Shown: one piece after another, positions 34,079 through 42,563 of the stretch
Numbering within the stretch: the first letter of the stretch is position 1
How the letters are laid out: every line of letters begins with the position of its first letter
NCBI RefSeq assembly: GCF_017315705.1
Contig: NZ_JAFLRF010000006.1
Span: 250,810 to 314,809 of the forward strand
Source of the DNA: Trinickia mobilis
GTDB lineage: Bacteria; Pseudomonadota; Gammaproteobacteria; Burkholderiales; Burkholderiaceae
Direction of reading: 5' to 3'
Length of the DNA: 64,000 nucleotides
Program-made: the position numbers and the translations under genes
Notes under the pieces: generated by a model
Seen by the model: the letters and a program-made list of their open reading frames with translations, nothing else
Database searches by the model: none
Told to the model about the DNA's origin: nothing

Positions 34079-35191
34079 ATGAGCAAGCATCTTGGCGGTA
34101 TCGCTGCGCTCGCTGGCTTGCTGGTCTCGCTCTGGCTCGTGTGGCACAGCAATCCGGGGACGGTGCTCGGGCTGATGCGCGCCGCAGGCGCAGGCCTCGT
34201 GCTGGCGGCGGTCGCCCATGTCTTGCCGATGCTCGCCAATGCGCGGGACTGGCAAACGCTGATTCGCGACGCCAATCGCCCGAGTCTGGCGGGCATGCTG
34301 CGTCTGGTGTGGATCCGCGAATCGGTGAATTGCATGCTGCCGGTCGCGCGGATCGGCGGCGAAGTCGTGTCGTTCCGGATGTTGAAGAAGCGCGGCGTGC
34401 GGCCGGCGACGGCCGCCGCGAGTCTCGTCGCCGACGTTCAGCTCACCCTGATCAGCCAATTGCTCTTCACGATGATCGGCATCGGCGTGCTGGTCGGGCA
34501 CGCGCAATCCGGTGCGTGGCGCCTCGCGGGTGACTTGGCCTGGGGTGTCGTGGCGCTGGCGCCGATCCTCATGCTGTTTGCCTTGGTGCAGCACGCCAGT
34601 CCGTTCGAGCGCCTCATGCGTCTGCTCAATCGCGTGACGAGCGGCCAGCTCGCGGCGCTCGTCGGTCCATCCGCGCAAATCGATCAGTCGATCAAGCTGA
34701 TTTGGCGGCAGCGCGGTGTCGTCCTCCGCTATGTGTTTTTCTGGCAAACGCTTCAATGTCTCGCGACCGCGCTCGAGATCTGGCTCGCGCTTCATTTTCT
34801 CGGCGCGCATGTGAGCTTCCTCGAAGCCGTGGTCATCGAATCGCTGGTCCAGGCGATCAGCAGCGCCGCCTTCTTCGTGCCGGGCGGCCTCGGCGTTCAA
34901 GAGGGCGGCTTCATCGTGATCGGCGGCGCGCTCGGCCTCGATCCCTCGACTTGCCTCGCGCTCGCGGGAGCGCGGCGCCTGCGCGATTTGCTGATCTACA
35001 TACCCGGGTTGTTCGCGTGGCAGGTCGCCGAATCGTCCGGCATGCTGGCGCGCCTGACCGGCGCGTTGCGCTCGTTCCTGAGCGCAAACAGGCAAACACG
35101 GGCCGGCGATTCGCAGTCGCGCGCGCCGGCGGAATCGATCAAAGCCGCAGATCGGGATTGCGCGCCGCCATTTCGATCACCCAATCGGTGA
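34079..35191 (+). CDS. hpnL: HpnL-like membrane protein (putative hopanoid transport)
   Basis: 370 residues from ATG 34079 (AGAGGG upstream), with about 8 membrane segments and the lysylphosphatidylglycerol-synthetase TM-domain features RESVNCMLPVARIGGEVVSFRML and SSAAFFVPGGLGVQEGGFIVIG. HpnL-type proteins are suggested to move hopanoids. It forms an operon with hpnI and its 3' end overlaps the convergent LysR gene by 53 bp. Confidence 0.85.
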   Translation: MSKHLGGIAALAGLLVSLWLVWHSNPGTVLGLMRAAGAGLVLAAVAHVLPMLANARDWQTLIRDANRPSLAGMLRLVWIRESVNCMLPVARIGGEVVSFRMLKKRGVRPATAAASLVADVQLTLISQLLFTMIGIGVLVGHAQSGAWRLAGDLAWGVVALAPILMLFALVQHASPFERLMRLLNRVTSGQLAALVGPSAQIDQSIKLIWRQRGVVLRYVFFWQTLQCLATALEIWLALHFLGAHVSFLEAVVIESLVQAISSAAFFVPGGLGVQEGGFIVIGGALGLDPSTCLALAGARRLRDLLIYIPGLFAWQVAESSGMLARLTGALRSFLSANRQTRAGDSQSRAPAESIKAADRDCAPPFRSPNR

Positions 35192-36047
35192 ACGCCCGAA
35201 CCCGCGAGCTGAGATGCTCGCGATGCGGATAAACGATCGAAATCGGCGTCGGCGGGCAATGGTATGAAGTAAGAATCTCCTTCAATTTCCCTTGCGCGAT
35301 CAAATCCGCGACCATGTAGCGCGACGGCTGGATGATCCCGTAGCCGAGCACCGCGGCGGCGATATAGGTCGAACCGTCGTTGACCGCCAGCACACCGTCC
35401 ACTGGAATCTTGACGAGCTCGCCGCCGATTTCGTATTCGAACGGAAACGTCCTGCCCGTTCGCTGCGATACGTAGTTCACGGCTCGATGCCGGCTCAGGT
35501 CTTCGAGCGTGGCCGGTTCGCCGTGCTCTTCCAGATAGGCCGGCGACGCGCACGTGACAATCCGCGCATTGCCGATGCGGCGCCCAATGAAACTCGACTC
35601 TTCGAGCGCGCCCATGCGGATCACGCAATCGACACCGTCTTGAATCAGATCGATGTTGCGGTCGGCCAGCCCGAGCCGGACCTCGATGAGCGGGTACAAG
35701 CGATAAAACTCGCCCAAGGCGGGCAATAGCAGCGATCTGGCAAGCGTGCCGGACGTGTCGACGCGAATCGTGCCCGACGGGTTCTTGCGCTTGTTCGACA
35801 GCGACGAATCGGCGTCCGAAATCTCGGACAGGATCTTGACGCATTTCTCGTAGTAGAGCGCGCCGTCCTCGGTGACGCTGACCTGCCGCGTCGTCCGGTT
35901 CAAGAGGCGCACGCCGACATGTTGCTCCAGCGCTTGAATCAGGTTGCTTACCGATCCGCGCGGCAACTCCAGCATCTCGGCCGCCTTGGAAAAACTGTTG
36001 GTCTCGACGACGCGAGTAAAGACTTCCATCGCCTGAAGGCGGTCCAT
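35139..36047 (-). CDS. LysR-family transcriptional regulator
   Basis: 302 residues, HTH about 17-40 (SFSKAAEMLELPRGSVSNLI), effector domain of the CrgA-like group (DGVDCVIRMGALEESSFIGRRI). Its last 53 bp overlap the end of hpnL in opposite direction, so both C-termini are encoded by the same DNA. Target genes unknown. Confidence 0.93.
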   Translation of the reverse strand: MDRLQAMEVFTRVVETNSFSKAAEMLELPRGSVSNLIQALEQHVGVRLLNRTTRQVSVTEDGALYYEKCVKILSEISDADSSLSNKRKNPSGTIRVDTSGTLARSLLLPALGEFYRLYPLIEVRLGLADRNIDLIQDGVDCVIRMGALEESSFIGRRIGNARIVTCASPAYLEEHGEPATLEDLSRHRAVNYVSQRTGRTFPFEYEIGGELVKIPVDGVLAVNDGSTYIAAAVLGYGIIQPSRYMVADLIAQGKLKEILTSYHCPPTPISIVYPHREHLSSRVRAFTDWVIEMAARNPDLRL

Positions 36048-36732
36048 GCAGGTGCTCCTCCTTAGTGGTTATGCAGCCCCATCACCGAATACTAGCCGGT
36101 GACGAATCCCGACTTCAACGGCCGCACATTCCCCGCGCGCGCGTCGTTCATCAGCAACCTTTCAAATGGCTTCACCGTTTTTGTCAAAACCGAGTGTGCC
36201 TCAATGGCGCGAAGTTTTCCCACGATCCGAGAAATAAAGACATGCATGAAGGGACGCCGCCTAAGCGGCGGCGCATTGCGTATCGCGCGATTTGCCTCCT
36301 CGCCGGCAAACGGCGAAAACGCGATGCCATCGGCAGCGAATGGAAATCCCCGGAAATCCCTATAGCGGCATACGCTCGCATGGTGTCCGGCCCGATGAAA
36401 CCGCGAATGCGCTGTCGCATTTCACCGTTATTCAGGTTAACGAAAGGCTGCTAAAGAAGCGATTCTTTGCAGCTCAAGCGCACACCCTGCCGCCCCAACA
36501 GGTGATATCTCAGCCGCATCCGTCTTGCCGCGTCAATGCCATGCCGCGCACTCAAGCCCCTCCCCGCTGCTGCAATCCGCCAATCTCTCATCGAATGCCG
36601 CAAAAAGTGCTTCCGAACCTTCGGTACACCGCACTTCCGAATTTGTCTTCGTGAGACGCTAATCCTGCCGCTTTGCCACGCCCAATACGGCCGACGCTAC
36701 GGCTCTCCCTCACCAATACAAAGGGGTTCCAA
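36048..36732. other. Long leader/intergenic region upstream of the FeeM-like gene
   Basis: 685 bp without a supported gene. It contains a small hairpin (CGCCGC...GCGGCG near 36255-36270) and a repeated GGAAATCCC (36341-36361). Base composition is lower in GC than around it. The large size suggests a regulated promoter or a small RNA, but no structure could be assigned. Confidence 0.4.
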
Positions 36733-37494
36733 ATGAAGTCAATAGAAATTATTACGCATGGTGCTTGCGATCACGCCAGCAGGCTTGAATTGCCGGCTAT
36801 TCAAGCACTCCAAAATCCCGAGCGGATGCCGTTTTCGATCCGGATTGCATCCGGTGAGCGCGATCTAAGGAAAGCGGTGGGCGTACGGCGCACGGCTTAT
36901 GGCCGGCACTTGCCGGAGTTCGCGCAAAGGATGGCGGTCGAGGACTGCGACCGCGAGCCCGGCACGACCGTGCTGCTTGCAGAGGCGAAGCTCGACGATG
37001 CGCCCGTCGGCACGATGCGAATTCAAACCAACGAGTTCGCGCCGCTTCCCGTCGAGCAATCGATGGAACTGCCGCACAGGTTCGGTGCGGCACGTCTTGC
37101 CGAAGCCACTCGCCTGGGCGTGGCGAACGGGGGCGTCGGCAAGGTCGTGAAAATGATGTTGTTCAAGGCATTGTTCCTGTATTGCGAGCAGCAGCAAATC
37201 GATTGGCTGATTATTACCGCCCGTTCGCCAGTCGATCGCGAATACGATGCAATGCTGTTCGAAGATGTTTTTGAACATCGGCAATTTATGCCGATGGCCC
37301 ACGTGGGTGGCTTGCCGCATCGCGTAATGGCCGGGGAAGTCGGTGTGGCGCGGCGACGGTGGGGGGAAGCGAAGCACCCTCTATTCAAGTTCGTATTTCA
37401 GACACATCATCCGGATATCGATTTGCGCGTACCAAACGATTTATCTTTGATGCCGGAACCGGTACGATGCCAGGAAGGATCGCGTATTGCTTAA
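36733..37494 (+). CDS. FeeM-like N-acyl amino acid synthase
   Basis: 253 residues from ATG 36733 with AAGGGG 6 bases upstream. The middle has the GNAT/AHL-synthase style of FeeM: IRIASGERDLRKAVGVRRTA, a central LAEATRLGVANGGVGKVVKM (acyl-chain binding strand and helix), LFKALFLYCEQQQIDWLIIT and a C-terminal KHPLFKF segment. FeeM proteins join fatty acids from acyl carrier protein to an amino acid such as tyrosine. Spacing of 131 bp to a GGDEF-EAL gene in the same direction suggests a common job. The amino acid and acyl length are unknown. Confidence 0.75.
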   Translation: MKSIEIITHGACDHASRLELPAIQALQNPERMPFSIRIASGERDLRKAVGVRRTAYGRHLPEFAQRMAVEDCDREPGTTVLLAEAKLDDAPVGTMRIQTNEFAPLPVEQSMELPHRFGAARLAEATRLGVANGGVGKVVKMMLFKALFLYCEQQQIDWLIITARSPVDREYDAMLFEDVFEHRQFMPMAHVGGLPHRVMAGEVGVARRRWGEAKHPLFKFVFQTHHPDIDLRVPNDLSLMPEPVRCQEGSRIA

Positions 37495-37555
37495 TCAAGC
37501 TAATGAAATGAAATGAAGCCGGGCTCTAATGTGACCGGGCGCAACAGCGAACGGG

Positions 37556-37586
37556 CGGCGGCGGGCGAAGACTCGCACCGCCGCCG
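37556..37586 (+). terminator. Hairpin between the FeeM-like and GGDEF-EAL genes
   Basis: CGGCGGCGG (37556-37564) and CCGCCGCCG (37578-37586) form a perfect 9-bp stem with an inner GCG/CGC. No T-run follows, so it may attenuate rather than end transcription between the two genes. Confidence 0.4.
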
Positions 37587-37625
37587 TTCCGGCGGCGCGA
37601 GAGTGTGGCTGGGGGAAATACAGAT

Positions 37626-40613
37626 ATGGCGTCGCTTGGTCCTCGCGGCCGCTTCGGTGGTCCTATTGCCCGTTTAAGACGCACTCGCGCCGGATCGAGG
37701 CTCGATCAAGCGCTTTACTTCTTTTCCATTTACATCGTGCCGGTGCTGATTGCCCTCAGCACGATCGCTGTTCTCTTGCTGTTGCCTCGCCAATACCCGT
37801 CGACCGGCTCGGGAGCGCTGACCTTTCGCGCGCTCAACGACAAAACGTCGACGCTCACTCCTGCGTCCGCATTGGATGCGCTCGCTGACGCGCCAGCCGT
37901 CACTCACTTCAGCACGAAGCTGGCGGAAACCCCGATCTGGTTCACGTTTTCCGCGCCCGTCGCCAGCTCGCGCCTGACGACTTTGATCGAATTTCCATCG
38001 CGCCACGCGCAAACACTCGATTGCTGGACGGTCCCGGCGCTGCAATCGCTGGGCAGCGCCAGCCGCGAGGCCGTGTCCGGACAGATGCGCGCGGTCAAGG
38101 CCGGCTTTGCGGTCTCGCTCGGCAGGCCTGCAAGCCCGACGCCCATGATCTGCCGCGGCACGTTCTCCGGCCCCGCGCAATTGACCGTCGACGCGATGGA
38201 CGCCGAGCAATTGCGCAATTCGGCGCTCGACTTCGAGGAGAGCTCCGGCTTGATCGCGGGCGGCCTGCTGACGCTCGCCGTATTCGTTTTCGTCACGGCC
38301 ATCATCAATCGCGAATGGACCTACGTCATCTTCGCGATGTGGCTCGTCGGCAATCTGCGCCTGTGCGCCAATGCGATGGGCTGGGATACCGAATGGCTCG
38401 ATCGCGTGATTCCTTCCGTCGATCTGCCGCTGCTGCGCAAAGTCACGTTTGCCGCGTATTACCTGCTGACGGGTGCGCTATTCAGCCAGTTGTTTCGCCG
38501 CGAGCTGAAAATCGTCGGCTATCGCTGGCTGCTGCGCGTCGCGCAGAACGTCGGGCTCTTGTTGCTCGTCCTCTCGATTCCGCTTTCCTATGCGCACTTC
38601 ATCCCCGCGTTGTGGGTGCTCGGCGGATTCGGCATCAGCGTGCTGATCTTCCTGCTTGCGCGGTTGCTTTGGAAAGCGCGCTCGCGCACGGTGATGTGGT
38701 ACGCCGCGTCGCTTGCGGTCGTGCTGCTCGCCACGTTCTCCGAAGTGCTGGGCGCGGCCTTCGGCGTTCGCCAGCTGGCCGCCGGCGTCAGCCCGGTGCT
38801 TGCCGCGCTCACCTCGAGCATGATGGCCGCCTTCGCCATCGCCGAGCAGATGCGCGCGGAGCGCGAGCACCGGCGCCAGGCGCAGATCGAATTGCGCAAC
38901 ACCTACGAGGTCACGCCGATCGGCCTCTTCACGCTCGATTCGCGCGGACACTTCGTGCGCGCCAATCCTGCGCTGCGCGAGATGCTCGCCGTGCAAAAGA
39001 GCGACTACGGTCAGCGCCATTGGAACGACTATTTCGAGCCGGGCGCATGGGGCTCGCTGCAAGCCCTTTCGCTCAAGGGCCGCGACAGCGAAATCGAAAT
39101 CGGCGGCTCCGAAGCGCGCGGCACCGCGGACCGCCGCTATCTGCTCAAGGCAATCGGCTCGAACGACGGGATCGAAGGCTCGCTGCAAGACGTGACTGAA
39201 CGCTCGAAGGCCATCGAACGGCTGCGCTTTCTCGCCGAGCACGATCCGCTGACGGGCTCGCTGAACCGCCGCGGCTTGGAAAAGGCGATCGCGACGCAAA
39301 GCGAGAATGCGGCGCTATGGACGCTCGCCTATATCGACCTCGACCGTTTCAAGCTGATCAACGATCTCTTCGGCCACCGCTCCGGCGACGAAGTGCTCAA
39401 GCAGGTCGCCGATCGCGTGCTCGCGCGCATTCACGGCGACTTCTCGTTCGGGCGCATGGGCGGCGACGAATTCGTGTGCATCATGAACGAAACGTCGATC
39501 GACGAAGCCGTCGCGCTTTGTACGCGGCTTCTCGCGGAACTCAATGAAATTCCTTATCAGGTCGGCAGCCGCGCGTTTCAAGTCAAGGCGTCGATCGGGC
39601 TCGTCGAATGTTCGCACGGCGTGCGCGTGCAGGATGCGCTCTCGCATGCCGACCGCGCGTGCCGCGAGGCGAAGGAAAGCCGCCACAACCGGCTCGTCGT
39701 GTATCGCAAGGGCGCAGCCGCCTTCGAACAACGCGCGGCGGAGCTGCGCCTCGTGGAATCGTTTGGCCGCAACCAGCTGCCGGCCGGGCTCTTTCTCGTG
39801 ATGCAGCCGATCATGTCGCTCACCGCGCCGACCGAATCGCTGAATTTCGAAGTGCTGCTGCGCATGCGCGCGGCCGACGGAAAAGTCGTCACGCCCGACA
39901 AGATCATTGCCGCCGCCGAAGAATCCGGCAACATCGCCGCGCTCGACAAATGGGTGGTCAGCACGACGCTGGATTGGATCGAGACGAACCAGAAGTCGCT
40001 GCCGAAGACGCGCTTTATCTGCGTGAACCTGAACGGCGGCTCGCTGAACGACGAGCGCTTCACCGAAGACATCTTTGCGTTGTTTGTCCGTTACCGTTCG
40101 ATTCTTCGTTACCTCTGCCTTGAGATCACAGAGAGCGTCGCGCTGCACGACCTCGGGAACACGCAGCGCTTTATCGGCCGCGTGCACGACATGGGCGCCA
40201 AGATCGCGCTCGACGATTTCGGCGCGGGCTATACGTCGTTCCGGTATCTGAAGTCGCTGTCGGCCGACGCGCTGAAAATCGACGGCGAGTTCGTGCGCTC
40301 GATGTGCTCGCATCCGGCCGACGTCGCGATTGTCGAAGCGCTCGTCACGCTCGCGCACAATCTCGGCATGCGCAGCGTCGCCGAATGGGTCGAAGACTTG
40401 GACACGCTAAAGGCGCTGCACGAGATCGGCGTCGATTACGTTCAAGGCTATGTCGTCGCGAGGCCGCAGGAGTGCTCGGCGATTCTGCTTGCCGATTCCG
40501 CCGCGAGCTTCGTCGCCGATCCGCTGGTCGCGCAGTTCATCGAGAGCCTGTCCGAGCCGCGCGAGACGATCGCCTACGAGTTCGACACGCGGGCGCAGGC
40601 AGGGTCAAGCTAA
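37626..40613 (+). CDS. Seven-helix membrane protein with PAS, GGDEF and EAL domains
   Basis: 995 residues from ATG 37626 (GTG 37605 is possible). Layout: a helix at about 30-55; a periplasmic sensory part with Cys residues (7TMR-DISM type) to about 195; seven helices about 205-400; PAS about 420-535; GGDEF domain with an intact GGDEF at 612-616; EAL-type domain with EVL (742-744) and conserved LEITES, DDFGAGYTS and KIDGEFV. Both cyclase and phosphodiesterase residues look present, so it may make or degrade cyclic di-GMP in response to an outer signal. It follows the FeeM-like synthase. Confidence 0.9.
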   Translation: MASLGPRGRFGGPIARLRRTRAGSRLDQALYFFSIYIVPVLIALSTIAVLLLLPRQYPSTGSGALTFRALNDKTSTLTPASALDALADAPAVTHFSTKLAETPIWFTFSAPVASSRLTTLIEFPSRHAQTLDCWTVPALQSLGSASREAVSGQMRAVKAGFAVSLGRPASPTPMICRGTFSGPAQLTVDAMDAEQLRNSALDFEESSGLIAGGLLTLAVFVFVTAIINREWTYVIFAMWLVGNLRLCANAMGWDTEWLDRVIPSVDLPLLRKVTFAAYYLLTGALFSQLFRRELKIVGYRWLLRVAQNVGLLLLVLSIPLSYAHFIPALWVLGGFGISVLIFLLARLLWKARSRTVMWYAASLAVVLLATFSEVLGAAFGVRQLAAGVSPVLAALTSSMMAAFAIAEQMRAEREHRRQAQIELRNTYEVTPIGLFTLDSRGHFVRANPALREMLAVQKSDYGQRHWNDYFEPGAWGSLQALSLKGRDSEIEIGGSEARGTADRRYLLKAIGSNDGIEGSLQDVTERSKAIERLRFLAEHDPLTGSLNRRGLEKAIATQSENAALWTLAYIDLDRFKLINDLFGHRSGDEVLKQVADRVLARIHGDFSFGRMGGDEFVCIMNETSIDEAVALCTRLLAELNEIPYQVGSRAFQVKASIGLVECSHGVRVQDALSHADRACREAKESRHNRLVVYRKGAAAFEQRAAELRLVESFGRNQLPAGLFLVMQPIMSLTAPTESLNFEVLLRMRAADGKVVTPDKIIAAAEESGNIAALDKWVVSTTLDWIETNQKSLPKTRFICVNLNGGSLNDERFTEDIFALFVRYRSILRYLCLEITESVALHDLGNTQRFIGRVHDMGAKIALDDFGAGYTSFRYLKSLSADALKIDGEFVRSMCSHPADVAIVEALVTLAHNLGMRSVAEWVEDLDTLKALHEIGVDYVQGYVVARPQECSAILLADSAASFVADPLVAQFIESLSEPRETIAYEFDTRAQAGSS

Positions 40614-40629
40614 GCGATGATGCGGCCGC

Positions 40630-41832
40630 TCAAGCCGTGCTCTTCACGACGCCGGCGATAGCCGAAGCGACGTAGCCGACATTGCGCTCGTTCAAGCCGG
40701 CAACGCACATGCGCCCGGAGCGCAGCAGATACACCGCGTGCTCTTCACGAAGACGTTCGACCTGGGCCTCGCTCAAGCCCGTATAAGTGAACATGCCGCG
40801 CTGCGCGAGATAGCGCGTGAGAAGACGCTCTTCCACATGGCCGTTCAGCCCGTCGTAAATGTCCTTGCGCATCGCGAGAATCCGCTCGCGCATCGCGCCC
40901 AGCTCCGCTTCCCACGATGCGCGCAACGCCGGCGCATTGAGCACGCTCGCAACGAGCCGCGCGCCGTGCGTGGGCGGATTGCTGTAGTTCGCACGCACCC
41001 TCGATGCCAGTTGGCCGAGCACGCGCTTCGCTTCATCGGCCGATTCGCACGCGACGCTCAACGCACCGCACCGCTCGCCGTACAACGAGAAGTTCTTCGA
41101 GAACGAATTGGCGACGATGAGCGGCACGCCCGATGACACGAGAAGACGGATGCATGCCGCGTCCTCGTCGAGCCCGGCACCGAACCCTTGGTAGGCCATG
41201 TCGACGAATGCGATCAGCTTGCGCTGCTGCAGCACGGGAACGAGATCCGCCCATTGCGCGTCGTTCAAGTCGACGCCCGTCGGGTTATGACAGCACGCAT
41301 GCAGCAGCACGACGCTTTGCGGCGGCAAGCCCTCGATCGTGTCCAGCATTTCCTGGAAACGCAAACCGCCGGTCCGTTCGTCGTAGTACGGGTACGAATT
41401 CACCGCGATGCCGGCGCTCTCGAACACGACGCGATGATTCTCCCAGCTCGGATCGCTGAGCCACAGCTGCGAGTTAGGGAAATAGCGCTTCAGGAAATCG
41501 GCGCCGACTTTCAGCGCGCCGGAGCCGCCGATCGTTTGCAGCGTCGCGATCCGGCCACCCGCGCGAGCCTCGCTGTCGGCGCCGAACACCAGCGCCTGCG
41601 CTGCGTCGCGGTATTGCGCGTGGCCCGTCATCGGCAGATACGGGCGCGGCCCGATGCTGCCGAGCAACGCGCTTTCCGCCTCGCGCACCGCGCCCATCAC
41701 CGGCAGCACGCCGGCGTCGTCGAAATAGATGCCGATGCTCAGGTTGACCTTGTTTTGCCGCGGATCGTGCTGGAAGTCTTCGTTGAGGCTCAGGATCGGG
41801 TCGCCGGGATAGGCGGGAACGTGTTCGAACAT
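40630..41832 (-). CDS. tyrB: Aromatic amino acid / aspartate aminotransferase
   Basis: 400 residues from ATG 41832 (MFEHVPAYPGDPILSLNEDF). Class I PLP aminotransferase: GGSGALKVGADFLKRYFP, HACCHNPTGVDL, FVDMAYQGFG, and the PLP-Lys in VANSFSKNFSLYGERCGAL. The C-terminal GRMCVAGLNERNVGYVA is the aspartate/aromatic subfamily end. Converts Asp, Tyr and Phe to the oxo acids. Convergent with the GGDEF-EAL gene with only 16 bp between. Confidence 0.93.
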   Translation of the reverse strand: MFEHVPAYPGDPILSLNEDFQHDPRQNKVNLSIGIYFDDAGVLPVMGAVREAESALLGSIGPRPYLPMTGHAQYRDAAQALVFGADSEARAGGRIATLQTIGGSGALKVGADFLKRYFPNSQLWLSDPSWENHRVVFESAGIAVNSYPYYDERTGGLRFQEMLDTIEGLPPQSVVLLHACCHNPTGVDLNDAQWADLVPVLQQRKLIAFVDMAYQGFGAGLDEDAACIRLLVSSGVPLIVANSFSKNFSLYGERCGALSVACESADEAKRVLGQLASRVRANYSNPPTHGARLVASVLNAPALRASWEAELGAMRERILAMRKDIYDGLNGHVEERLLTRYLAQRGMFTYTGLSEAQVERLREEHAVYLLRSGRMCVAGLNERNVGYVASAIAGVVKSTA

Positions 41833-41922
41833 CGCGATTCTCCTCATAGCGTCTTGCGTTCGGTGACGCATAGTGTCGATCAGATCGCGGCGTTCGGCAA
41901 CCAAGCGCGCTCCCGCGCGCCT

Positions 41923-42342
41923 TCAATCCTCCTCGACCACGCGGCGCAGCAGTTCGGGCATTCGGCTATACGGCGCGCAAAGCGATGGATCGACGCGATA
42001 CACGCCGCCGAGCTTTCTTTTCACGTCGTCATACGTGACGTAGACGGCATGTGCGTCGTCTTCCCAGATCACCGCCCTGAACGGCAATTCCAGCGCGGCG
42101 AGCGGATTGGCCGCCATGACCGGCGTGCCCGCCTTCGGATTGCCGAATATGAAGAGCCTCGTGGGACGCAACGCCATTCCTGCGTCACGCGCAGCGGCGG
42201 CCTGGTCGATGTCGGCGAACAGCCTGATGCCGCTCGCGGCCAGCGCTTCCGTCAGGCGAAAGACCGTGGTTTGGAAATCATGCCGGCTTTGCAGCGTGAT
42301 CGCCGTGAGCGGATCGCCAGCCGTGTCGGTCGGGGTCGTCAT
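41923..42342 (-). CDS. DUF302 domain-containing protein
   Basis: 139 residues with the DUF302 pattern: HDFQTTVFRLTEALAASGIRLFADIDQAAAA, FIFGNPKAGTPVMAANPLAALELPFRAVIWED. SD AGGAGGAC upstream. Function unknown; small cytoplasmic protein. It reads away from the flavodoxin-reductase-like fusion gene. Confidence 0.85.
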   Translation of the reverse strand: MTTPTDTAGDPLTAITLQSRHDFQTTVFRLTEALAASGIRLFADIDQAAAARDAGMALRPTRLFIFGNPKAGTPVMAANPLAALELPFRAVIWEDDAHAVYVTYDDVKRKLGGVYRVDPSLCAPYSRMPELLRRVVEED

Positions 42343-42563
42343 GGATTGGGTCCTCCTGTGGACGCTCGAGTGCGGGTACGCGCGCAGCGCGTTGCGCTTC
42401 CAGTGTAGACGCCCCGCTTCGCCGGCACACGCTCGAAAGGCTCATATAAACGCTCATCCGTCTCAAGCGTGCGCCCCATGCCTTTCGAAGCGCCGCGGCC
42501 GACGCTACCCTACAATCGTTCGTTATGGCGCCACGTGAATCGCGCTAACGTAGAGGACCCATC

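Noticed and set aside
36341..36361. Direct repeat GGAAATCCC considered as a lux-box-like operator
   Set aside because: It is not palindromic enough and too far from the start (about 370 bp); no consensus match.
39459..39473. GGDEF site thought to be degenerate at first
   Set aside because: The motif reads GGDEF exactly (residues 612-616 from ATG 37626), so cyclase activity is possible.
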